From Sanguinoderma infundibulare (Eukaryota; Basidiomycota; Agaricomycetes; Polyporales; Polyporaceae), in assembly GCA_032821775.1 (NCBI GenBank), contig JAVLRN010000008.1:2232001-2296000 (forward strand): a stretch of DNA of 64,000 nt. Reading direction: 5' to 3'. The number at the start of each line of letters is the position of its first letter. The stretch's first letter is position 1. Both the position numbers and the translations under genes were made by a program. A model generated the notes under the pieces. The model was not told the DNA's origin. It saw nothing but the letters and a program-made list of their open reading frames with translations, and did no database searches. Shown in pieces: positions 33,882-44,077 of the stretch.

Positions 33882-35170
33882 ATGACTTCTAAGCTACCGA
33901 CCGGTGGACCAATGCACGTCTTTCACGACACCGGACCACCAAAAAACAGCAACAATTACACCACACTTGTCATTATCCACGGATACGTGTGGCATAGCGG
34001 TGTGTTCGTCCGTCTCGCATCGTCTCCATCAATGTGATTTTTAACCACCTCTTTGTCACTTTAGGCACCTTCTCCAGGCTGATACCTCTTGCACATAACT
34101 ACAATGCTCGACTCATCCTGTTAAATCGCCGCGACTATCCGGGCAGTGCACCTTATACTCAAGAGGAAAGAGCCTTGATCCCGACGCTTCCTCAGGATGC
34201 GACAGGCGACCACCTCTCTACCGCGAGGGCGCAGTTGAGTACGTTCCTGGACGAGCGTGCGCGGGAGCTCTGTGACTTCCTAGAGGACCTGGTGAAGAGG
34301 GATGGAATTCCTCGGGCATCCCCTGAGAAGAACGCTGGAGGGATTGTAGTCGTAGGGTGGTCGTTTGGAGTCCTCTGGATGCTTGCTCTCCTATCATACG
34401 TCTCTTCCTTTCCCATCCACGCCCACCGTCTCCAGGAATACGTGCGCCGGGTAGTCATTCACGGTGAGATATACTCTTACACCCAATATTTGCAACGATA
34501 GTTAAAAGGAATGCACGCACTGGCAGATACGGGACACGGCCTGATGGGCTATCCGGACCTGGATGACATTCCCAGCGTCTTCGATCCCTCCCTCTCCACG
34601 GAAGAGAGAGAAGCGGCATTTGATGCTTGGATCGGTGGATACTACTCGCACGGCCGCACGACGGACGCGCTTGGACTTGAGCCAGACCGCCATCCCCTGC
34701 CTACCCTCAGCACCCTCACTGTGGAAGAACGCGCGGCGATGACGCAGCCTCCCATTCACTACGGTCGCGATTCGGACTTGGATATCCTTCACGCAGGTGA
34801 CCAATCATGCTTCTTTACGACGCTGAAAGAAAAGGCATTGTACCTTGCACGCGCCGGATCCGATGGTAATGCCGTGGAGAGAGATGAGTGGCGAGATGTC
34901 GAGATGCGCTTTATTTGGTGCGAGCGGTCCGTGCCCCAGGTGGCCTACGCTATGATGCTTCTAGAGCAGGAGTTAGAAGACGCGGCGAAGAGGGGGAAAG
35001 TGCCTCGCAAGGTGAAGCTGGTTAGGGTTAAGGAAGGAAACCACTTTGTACGTGCCTGATTCAGATATTTTGACCGTATGCGATCCTAATAAGCAACGTC
35101 ATTTAAGGTCCATTGGGACCATCCCGACGTGTCAATGAGAGCGTTCCTCGGAGCGGAAGACAACGTTTGA
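33882..35170 (+). CDS. Alpha/beta hydrolase H4 (type II)
   Basis: Four exons as in the other copies. Exon 1: M-T-S-K-L-P-T-G-G-P-M-H-V-F-H-D-T-G-P-P-then K-N-S and V-I-I-H-G-Y-V-W-H-S-G. Exon 2: T-F-S-R-L-I-P-L-A-H-N-Y, L-L-N-R-R-D-Y-P-G-S-A-P-Y-T and the elbow V-G-W-S-F-G-V-L-W. Exon 3: D-T-G-H-G-L-M-G-Y-P, Y-Y-S-H-G-R-T, P-T-L-S-T-L-T-V-E-E-R-A, R-F-I-W-C-E-R-S-V-P and K-E-G-N-H-F. Exon 4: V-H-W-D-H-P-D-V-S-M-R-A-F-L-G and a stop at 35168-35170. Where type I copies have W-C-D this one has W-C-E. It ends 240 bases before the convergent 3' end of the Argonaute gene. Confidence 0.87.
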
Positions 35171-35408
35171 TCATGTCGGCTTGAAGGCGACTCGGGGGCT
35201 CTACGCGGTTGGTCGTGACTATACTGAAACACGTTTTGTAGTAATGATTATTCTGGCATTCGTATATTATCGGCCGCACATGCATGCAAACTGCACAGCA
35301 AAAACGCATGTTGTCAATGATACAAATGACAAAAAAGCGATCTAGCAGTTCGAGTCAAAGTGCACATCCACGTCTAAGTCGTTCGCAAGGACTCTGCTAC
35401 ATCACCAT

Positions 35409-38400
35409 TTAGATGTAGAACATACTGTCGCGCAAGTCCTCATGGACGCCTTTGCCCCACATCTTCTCCGCTTTCTTGTACGTCTCCTGCTTCAGCCTCT
35501 CCTTCTCCCCATCCGAGAGTTGGGTTCTCTGCGCAGACGCGAGGTCGTCTTTGGGGTTCAGGAGCACGTTCAGATATTCACGGCCGCGCTCGCACGCAAT
35601 GTCAGCGTAGTACGCGGCGGGGACGAGGCTGACCGCATTGGTCGCCCGCGCGTACAAGTAGCTCGCAGTGTGCGTGCCCTGCTGGATCGTGTCTGCGTCA
35701 AGCTTGTTCTCGTCGTAGATGACGACGTAGTGGGTCGCTTTGGCCTGCCCCTGCCGCTCACTGTGCGCCTGGTGAAACATGTCAATCGTCATGTTACGCC
35801 GCGTGACGGGGAGCTACCGAGACGAACGTACCTGAAGGTAGAAGTCGAAATTGTAGATGTCGGTAATGCCCTTGTCGACGACTGTGCCAGGCAGGATGTT
35901 GCCGTTCTTCGTCATGTGTTTCAAGTCCGTAGGCCAGAATCGTGCGTGGTGGCGCTTTCCGCAAACGATGATGCTGACCGTCGGCTCGTACGGTGTGCCC
36001 GGAGACGTCTTGAACTTCTGGAACGCCGCTCGCAGCTTGGGGAGCTCGAACTGGAGAATTTGTATATACTGGCTCTGGAAATGAGCATGAGCCAGCGCAC
36101 GCGTGAACGATGCAAAGCCTGGCATTGCCATACCTCAGAGACGCCATCGCGGAAAACGAATATCCTGTCGGGGAGCTTCCCGTTGTTCTTTTTCTGGTAC
36201 AGTTCGAGGCGCTCTACCGTCATCTGCGTAAGGTACTCGACGATCTGAAAGCAGACATTAGCCCTCATGCGACTATGAGCCCAGTCAGAATATGAAAGGA
36301 CCTACCTCCTTGCTGTCCTTGTTCGGATTAGGCCTCTGCAATGTCAAGCTCGCAGGGAACTGCATGAAGTAATCGTCGACGCTCGCGACGACCGCAGCGA
36401 TACTCGGAGAGCCGGGCGTGCTTGACGACCAGGGGTGCGTCACGTCAATGCCCATGACCATCGTCGGCTTCACCGTGAGCCATCCCATCGAGGCCTTGTC
36501 AAGCTGGTGGTTGACCCCACCGAGCTTCGCGTTCACTTTCAGCGCCACGTTGGAAAAGTACCGCTCCTGCCTGTTCGCACGGGAGTCGTCGCGTGCGGTG
36601 GTCAACAGCATGTGGACCGTGTGCACGCCGAGCTCGACGTCCGCGAGCTGCTTGATGCCGGCATAGATCTGCCTGTCCTCCTCGGAGAGCAGCACGAGGA
36701 CGAAGCTTAGCTTCTCTTTGGCTTTCAAGTTGCCCTTCAGCATATTGCTGATGGCCGCGATCGCCCGAGACCGTGTAGGGGTGTTGTTGCGCGGAGAAGG
36801 GAGTTCGATGGACATGATCCGCGACGGCCCGTGCGCGCCCTTGATCCCGCTCGCGCTGCACTGGGCGCGGAACGCCTCGAGGAACGCCTTTAGCTTGGGG
36901 TCGTCAGCACCTTGGAACTCATTGGATCGGCCCTCGTTGACGAGAAGCACGGCCCAGTTGGTCATGTCGCCGCCCTTCTGGAGAACCATCCCGGCATTGT
37001 TCCATCGGGCGTCCAGAGGCTTACGCCGTTCATCACGATAGTAGATGCTCGGAGCAGGCAGAACACGGCAGGGAACCACCTGCATGTCCGGGTTGACCGT
37101 AATACCGAACGCCGCCAGTGCCGGGCTAACCGCGTCGGGACGAAGGCCAAGGTCGGAAAACCCTTGGTTCACGATGGCGTCGCCATTGAAGGCAGGCCCG
37201 TTGCAAGAGACTTCGCTCATCTTCGCCATCTGCTTGTCATCGAGTTCGCCACGGTACGCCTGGCCGGGGACAATCTCGCAGATCTCTGCCGGAAGGTAGA
37301 TGGGACGCTCGGGGTTGGGACTGACGTTGACGAGAGGCAGGTCGGAGTGGCGGCGCAGTTTGATGTCGTGCTCTGAAATATATTGAGGTCATTAGACTGT
37401 TTTCTGAAACCCCAGAGACACGAGGGACGCACTTCGCTGGAAGAATTTTTCGACGGAGACCTTGCCGCCAAACTCCTCGCAGTCAAAACGCTCTGTGCGT
37501 GCGGTCTTGTCCCATACGATCTGTTGAATTGTGTAGTTGCGCGTGAAGCCGAGGTGCTCCGTGGAGATCTTCAACCCTCTGGAAAACGCGTGAGGCATAG
37601 CCCGGCCAGTCTCCTGAGGGAAGGCGTCCATGGCCTTGGCCAGGTTACCTGGCTTATAAAATGCCGCCGTGCAGACATTGACGTTCACCGTCAACTGCTT
37701 GAACATCGGACGCACAGACATGAAAAAGCCACAGAATGCTTCAACGCCGAGGGAAAGCCTGTGATGTGCGGCAGAGGACGGGAAGAAGTACTCATTCCTC
37801 GCGACGCGCACGCCATTCCTCTGTGCGTGCTGCTGAAGGATGATGTTCAACGCAGAGATGATCGGCTGAGTGTTGATGTCGCGGTGGTCGGGTTTGCCAT
37901 TCATGCACCTAACTGCATGTCAGCAATAGTAAAGAGTCAAATTCGATGATGAACGCACTGATTCAGAGTAGACATCTTCAATTCGGAGACGAACTTTACC
38001 TCCACGGTGAAAGTGCGTGCATTGGGATCATCGGCCTGACCTTCTGCAAGGTAGCGGATAGGAATGTCTAGAGGCTGAGGGAGTTTATGTACCGATATGA
38101 GACGCTGGCTGCGGTCGTGGGCGACCTGGGTCACGTAAGGAGCGAACTGGGGAGATTTCTCGACAAGTTCCATGATCCGGAACCTCTTCTTGCCCTTCGC
38201 CTCAGATTCGGGATTCATGGAAACCTCGTATTCGTAGTACGTCGCGCCTTTCGGCAACGTCACGGTGAAGAAGTTGGTCCGAACTAAGCCGAGCTCTCCA
38301 TACGTGCCCCATCCCGGGCGAAGGGGCATCTCTTGCTGGACATTGACACGGCTGAAGGACCGGACGAGCTGGTTAAGTTCCCGGTCCGCGAGACGTGCGT

Positions 38401-38806
38401 CCTGTGCGAGGGGTTGGCCCGCGGCGAAGACTGCCGCAGTGCCTCCAAGGGGACCACCACGAAAGCCTCCGCCTCCGTCACGTCCCCCGTGACGTTGCTG
38501 GCTGCGGCTGGGGACGCGACCTACACGGGGACGTCCGCCACTAGTCGCGCCTGCGCGGCCGCCGCTTGTGAGACCCCGTGCTTGGCCTCGACCGCGACGG
38601 GTGTTGCTTTGTTGCTGGCTAATGGTGGAGATAACATGCGATTCTGTCGATGGCGAGAAGCGGTCAGAGACGTAACTGCCCGTAGAGAATCGGTAGACGG
38701 GGAAGATATCGATATCGACAAGCGTAGTGCTGCGAGTACCAGCAGGCCGTATCTGCCGCCCACGTTGCAGGAGCCACATCGATGTCGCCGTTCGCTGCAA
38801 AATCAA
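35409..38806 (-). CDS. Argonaute protein (QDE2-like), RNA silencing
   Basis: A leftward multi-exon gene with the full Argonaute order. The N-terminus is R-G-G-rich (R-R-G-R-G-Q-A-R-G, G-G-R-D-G-G-G-G-F-R-G-G). The N domain begins near L-R-P-G-W-G-T-Y-G. The linker and PAZ region contains F-Y-K-P-G-N-L-A-K-A-M and Y-T-I-Q-Q-I-V-W-D. Mid and PIWI follow: W-A-V-L-L-V-N-E-G, G-V-H-T-V-H-M-L-L-T, M-G-I-D-V-T-H-P, V-F-R-D-G-V-S-E, K-R-H-H-A-R-F-W and Y-Y-A-D-I-A-C-E-R-G. The PIWI slicer set looks complete: Asp in D-V-T-H-P, Glu in D-S-K-E-I/V-V-E-Y-L, Asp in F-R-D-G-V, and Asp in Y-Y-A-D where animal and plant enzymes have His. The end is D-S-M-F-Y-I. The protein should bind small RNAs and cleave targets in quelling-type silencing. 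The start codon is uncertain: the R-G-rich frame is open back to 38806, and a 5' intron near 38620 is possible. Confidence 0.92.
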
Positions 38807-39755
38807 GTTGCTCTGCGCAGGTCAAAGTTGCGCTGAGACTTGTAGCAAGTGGCAGCAGGTGGCAGCATGCCTGAGCCTGATCAGGTTGCTGCGGTAGACG
38901 CTTATGTAATACAGGCGTCGGCGTCTCCTCGGGCGGTCAAGTCGGGATCATCTCTTTTCTCCCTTCGAAGTCACCCTCACCCATTCAAGCCTGTTATCAC
39001 GATCGTCCACGAGAGCAAATAAAGACATGGATTGTGTGCAAAAGCCGCGTTTATAGCGGTACACATCCTTTAGTGAGTATTGCCAGCCTACTCTGAGCTT
39101 CGTCATTACTCGTCGCAAGAGAATGATAAGCAGAATCAGCAGTGCACGGTCCAATCGGCTCGATAGCTCTCCAAAGATATGCATAACTGACATGTCACAC
39201 AGGTCAGCTGCTGACATGTAGGTACCAATTTTCCCAACGGTGAGACCCCATTCAAGGTTCCTAGACGCTTGATAATCCGGTGGTGAAGGGTTGCATCAGC
39301 AAAAGTTCACTTGCGGCGCCTCCTTCAATGAGCGTGGCATCTGGCATTCAGTTATACAGGTAAGTACGAGGAGGGATTGGTGATTTGGAACCATGTCTAA
39401 TTATCTCTTCTGTTGAAGTTGAACATGGCCTTGTGACATCCCAAATTTCTCCATCAAGATCCTACTTTTATCAGTGAGAAGTCAGATCCTGAATTACGCC
39501 ATTATTCATTGCAAGAGAACTACGAGCATGGGGCAGTCTTTCTTGAGAATCAAAGCGATCCAATGATAGCTCATCTTGCAACGGTGCCTGCTGACATTTA
39601 GGTCCGCCTGAATCGACAAACCTGGCACTCGGCGTTCCCATGCGTTCCCATGCGCATGACCGTCTATACATATATATCCTTCCTCTCCAGGCAAAAGGTT
39701 CGCTGATCTGCGCTTCAGATATCCCCTCCCCCTGAGCTACAGCGCGAACGATATC
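38807..39755. other. Spacer with an imperfect direct repeat upstream of H5
   Basis: Two related segments, about 39101-39226 and 39497-39606, share CATTA-TC-T-GCAAGAGAA, TCCAAT and GCTGACAT-TAGGT blocks in the same order. No gene was seen. A TATATATCC run near 39669 is a possible TATA element for H5. Confidence 0.45.
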
Positions 39756-41048
39756 ATGGCAGAAACGACATCTACGGGGAGCCGACTTGGTGTCATCCAC
39801 GATACCGGGACACCTCAAGGTAGCCAAACATATACGACGCTCGTCGTGTTGCACGGTCATAACTGGCATAGCGGTGAGTGATCGTCTCATGATCTCACAG
39901 CAGCACCCCTCACCTGCGTCGTCGGCTGCGTTTCCTTGTTATAAGGCACCTTTCTCAAGGTCGTGCCTCTTGCGAACAGCTATGACACCCGTATCATCCT
40001 GATCAACCGGAGGGGATACCCAGGCAGCACCCTGTTCACCAACGAGGAACGTGCCGCTATTCCAAAGCTCACTCCTGACGCGGATAAGGATGCACTGGAG
40101 AAGGCGAAGGAAGAGTTGGGTGCGTTCATGCGAGAGCGCGCGCGAGAGGTGTACGACTTCTTGCAGGACCTCGTGCGGCGCGACAACATACCGCCCGCTC
40201 AGCCGGAGAAGAACACTGGAGGGATCGTCGTCGCGGGCTGGTCCTTGGGAGCACTGTGGATGACCTCACTCATGGCGTACGTGTCTTCTTTCCCAGTCAA
40301 CGATGTCGAACTTTCCAAGTATGTGAGACGTGTCGTCATATTTGGTAAGCAAGCGAGTTCCCTAAAATCCCATTCATATCGTCACCATTCCACTTGCAGA
40401 TACCGGCAACCTTGTGATGGCTTATCCCGGAAGACCAGACATGTACAGCCGCGGATTCGACACAAGCCTCCCAGAGGAAGAGCGGACCGCGGCTTACGAC
40501 GTTTGGGCGCGCGGGCAAAAGATCAGCAGTTACTACTCACACGGCGCCACGATCGACAGTCTATCCCACGAGGCACTCGATGACCCCCCGTCGACTCTCA
40601 GCACGCTTAGTGCGGACGAACGTGCGGAGTTAACACACCTACCCGGAGGTGTTGTGGACTCGGCCATCGTCTTCCCCGGAATCCAGTCTGGGCTTTTCGC
40701 CACCCTTCGCCGACGCGCGTTCTTCCTTGCGGGAGGTGCCGAGGAGGACGAGGAGGGAGACCGCTGGCGCGACGTAGAGTTCCGCGTGGTTTGGTGCCAG
40801 ATGTCTCATGCGGAGGTATCCTATATTATGCACCTCCTTATTGCGGAGCTGGAGCACGCGAAGGAGGATGGTGTTCCTCTTCGCAATGTTAGGATCGTTC
40901 GGGTCAAACGCGGAAACCACTTCGTGGGTGTTTAGCCTCCCGACACGACCTTTGTACCCATACGGATTTCTAATGCGCTTTATAGGTACAATGGGACCAG
41001 CCGGAGATAGCAATGCGCGCACTCGTTGGGGACGAGGATGTTATTTGA
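39756..41048 (+). CDS. Alpha/beta hydrolase H5 (type II)
   Basis: Four exons. Exon 1: S-R-L-G-V-I-H-D-T-G-T-P-Q-G-S and V-V-L-H-G-H-N-W-H-S-G. Exon 2: T-F-L-K-V-V-P-L-A-N, I-L-I-N-R-R-G-Y-P-G-S and the elbow A-G-W-S-L-G-A-L-W. Exon 3: D-T-G-N-L-V-M-A-Y-P, Y-Y-S-H-G-A-T-I-D, P-S-T-L-S-T-L-S-A-D-E-R-A, R-V-V-W-C-Q-M-S-H and K-R-G-N-H-F. Exon 4: V-Q-W-D-Q-P-E-I-A-M-R-A-L-V-G, stop at 41046-41048. The usual D-Y after N-R-R is G-Y here, and the acidic residue of the W-C-D/E site is Gln. H6 follows in tandem after 399 bases. Its closest relative by eye is H3 (M-T-S-L-L/M-A-Y, D-V-E-L-S-K-Y). Confidence 0.86.
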
Positions 41049-41447
41049 ACGTTTTTCGGGACGTCACTTGGTCACGTTCTTCGCGTTCACTCGTTCTCTG
41101 CGGCGAAAACGGTAACGCTACTGTCCTCCGAGATGGCGGGTGGCGCCTTGGAAAATTCAAAGTAAAACGTTTTCCGTTTCGATGCTGTGCGCGATGTACG
41201 ATTATTGGTAACTAATGGAAGCTCGATCCTCTCAAAGTCAAAGCTCGCCATTCTTGTTTATCGAATGGCTCATAGCGTCTGCGATCGAGCGCCTTCAAAG
41301 CCGGACAACCTCGGGATCCGCACTACCCCACTTGTGAACGTCATCCATACGAGGAGACCAATCTTGCCTCGCGTCGAGTCTTCGTGCTGATATCGTTCGC
41401 ACTTGTGAATCCGAACGTAGTAAACGGAGCGTATTCTGCCTCTCAAG

Positions 41448-42729
41448 ATGCCCTCGCCCGAATTCACTGGGTATCGATTAGGAGTATTCCATGACACTGG
41501 AGCTCCCGAAGCTAGCGCCGATTACACCACGGTCGTCGTTCTGCATGGGTACCAGTGGCATAGTGGTGCGTATTCTATTTAACCTCGCTCCTCCGCATCT
41601 CACGGAACTTCCTCCGCCATTCGCATGCTAGCTATCTTCCCAAAGCTCATTCCGCTCAGCACGGGGTACAACACTCGTCTCATCCTCTTGAACCGCCACG
41701 GCTATCCTGGCAGCACGCCATACACAGACGAGGAGCGCGCTGCCTTCCCTAATCTAGTCCCTCCAGGGGCCGGCGAAGAATACATGGATGGTGCGAGGGA
41801 AAGGCTCGGGGTGTTCCTGAGAGAGCGAGCGCGTGAGCTCTACAACTTTCTGGAAGACCTGGTGAGAGCGCAGAATATACCACCTGCGCAACCATGTAAG
41901 AACGTGGGAGGGATCGTCCTGGTTGGATGGTCCTTCGGTGCTGTCATGATCACTTCGTTCTTGTCGAACACCCAAAGCTTCCCGGCGAAGGACATCGAAT
42001 TGCAGACGTATGTGCGGCGCGTTGTCATGCATGGTGAGTCTTGGGTATCGTCTTTGGGATAAAACACCGGAGACAAAACGCACAATGAATGTTTGACAGA
42101 TGCTGGATACATGCTCATGGGATATCCAACGCAGGAAGGGATGGACCAGCCCGCGCTAGACCCGTCCTTCCCCCATGAACAGCGCGCTGCCGCCTTCGAT
42201 GCGTGGATCAGCGGTTATTACGCGCACGGCAGCACACTGGACTCACTGGGCAAGAGACCGCTCCGGGACCCTCCGTCGACTATCAGCACATTTACCCCGG
42301 ATGAAAAGGCACTTATGACGCATACATGCCGACTTGCTGCGGACGATTTGCACTTGATGACAATGTTTATTGGGCTCCGAACGGGCCTGATAGCGACTCT
42401 CCACCAACAGTCGCTTTACTTGCCAGGAGTTACGGCCCCGGAGGGAGAGGGCTGGGGTGGCGTGAAGTTGCGATACATTTGGTGAGAGTCCACGTCACGG
42501 TGCCGTACGGGATGATGCTCCTCGGGGTAGAGTTAGAGGAAGCGTGCCGCCGAGGTCGGCTGACACGGAGTGTCAAGATAGTGCGAGTCAAAGAGGGGAA
42601 TCATTTCGTATGTCCTTCGAACTTGCTTCTGGGACTTCTGTAGATTGATTTTACATTCATTGGATCCACTGGGATCATCTAGACTTGGCGATGCGTGCTT
42701 TCATCGGAGGCGAAGAGGATGTTCGATAG
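41448..42729 (+). pseudogene. Alpha/beta hydrolase H6 (type II), frameshifted and splice-damaged
   Basis: The first two thirds are intact: Y-R-L-G-V-F-H-D-T-G-A-P, V-V-L-H-G-Y-Q-W-H-S, F-P-K-L-I-P-L-S-T, L-L-N-R-H-G-Y-P-G-S, the elbow V-G-W-S-F-G-A-V-M, then D-A-G-Y-M-L-M-G-Y-P and Y-Y-A-H-G-S-T. At K-L-R-Y-I-W the frame meets TGA (42482-42484), exactly where relatives continue W-C-E-R-S. The rest of the family sequence (G-M-M-L-L-G-V-E-L-E-E, K-E-G-N-H-F) lies in another frame, so a small deletion happened at the stop. The acceptor of the last intron is also lost: relatives have an AG before GTCCACTGGG, whereas here the bases read TTGGATCCACTGGG. Two independent lesions make this a recent pseudogene. 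A rescuing intron (GTGAGAGTCC to GGGGTAG) would be needed to argue otherwise and does not restore the frame. Confidence 0.75.
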
Positions 42730-44077
42730 ATCGAAAGGTACATGCCTCCTAATAGCCCTTCGGAATACCGGGTCCTTGCCAGAATCATGAAATGACCTCA
42801 AGCTTGGACGTTGCTAAGTAGGCTGCCGTAACCGTTGCCACTGGCGGTCACGCAATGAGCCTGAGGCGGTGATTGGCGGAGTTGAAACTTCGATCTAAGA
42901 TCTTGGATTTTGCCGAGGTCCGTGCCTTGCGTGGTATCTCGACTCGGACCAGGTCTCGACAAAATCTCCGATTCGACAACACTCGTATTTTCGTCACTTC
43001 TTCAGCATCTGTATGTTGCCGCTCTTCCTGATCTCTCACCATTGGCGCTTGGACAACGTTGGGCCATTTTCGGCCGGAGCAACAAATTCTGACCTGTGCT
43101 TCTGATATTCCTCACCGAATCCATCGGAGGAGTCATGGTCGAAAGCAGTGGAATTTCGGTTCCATGTCTCGGTGTTCTAGTGCCGTTGCGCGCGTTGCTC
43201 ACTGTCAGCAGGTCTGCACTGCCGGTTTAATGGGTTGGTAGGTGCCAATTTATCTCGTAAAATTTCCTCCGCCTCCCCAGTCTTCCCGCGAATGCTTTAA
43301 AGGACTAGTCGTTGACGTTGCTAGTCTCGTGTCCAGCCATAGGAGTAGTACATCCGCCCCTTCCCCCCCCCACCAGCGCGACGACTCGGAGCGGTATGCG
43401 GGTTGGTGGGGTGCAACGGTTGTACACGACCCCTCCGCGACCAGGCCTTTCTCTCTCGCGTACTAGGCCATTTCCATCACGTATTTGAGCAGACGTTCTG
43501 GCCTTCCCGGTAGATGAGGGGATCGCCGTTCTCTCGTCATTAATCAAGGAGGACATCGACAACTTCGACTCGCCTTAGCATCCTCGAAAGGCAATCAGTC
43601 TGCCGCTTCCTCTATTAATTATGAGCACTTCGGCAAAGCGCAATGGCGGTCTCTCCGATCTGCCAAGATTTGGTGAGTTCCACATGAATATTTCTTACCG
43701 AGGTCAGCCGCCTATTGCGCGAGCGGTCGCTTCCGTAACTGCGAAGAGCGCCCTGCCAAACAAAAGCAACACCTCAGCTTCTCCGACTCGGATAGCAACC
43801 GTCGCTTCTTCTCGGGGCCCGTCTCCGGCTTCTTCCCCGAGTCAGCCCTCCGATGCCACAGCGAATGAAGCTTTAATGCTGAAATGCCGTCCTCGGCTGA
43901 AACTGACCCTAGAGAGTTCGGGATTCCTCAGCTCGGCTCGGACGCTCATTCGGGGCGTCGGGTGGTCTTTAAAGATTGCGAGAGCGGGTCTTCGCTCGTT
44001 CTGTTCCTATCTATTCCCTGGTTCCCTGGCGGTGCTCCAGCCGTCCCTTCGACGCTCTCTCAGCCCATCTAGCCAAC
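42730..44077. other. Spacer between H6 and the third 7TM gene
   Basis: The longest frame (43621-44091, +) is serine- and alanine-rich without recognisable motifs, and its end overlaps the 7TM start codon. I treat it as chance. No repeats were noted. Confidence 0.45.

Noticed and set aside
35442..36248. 268-codon plus-strand frame
   Set aside because: Antisense to the PIWI exons of Argonaute and without its own motifs.
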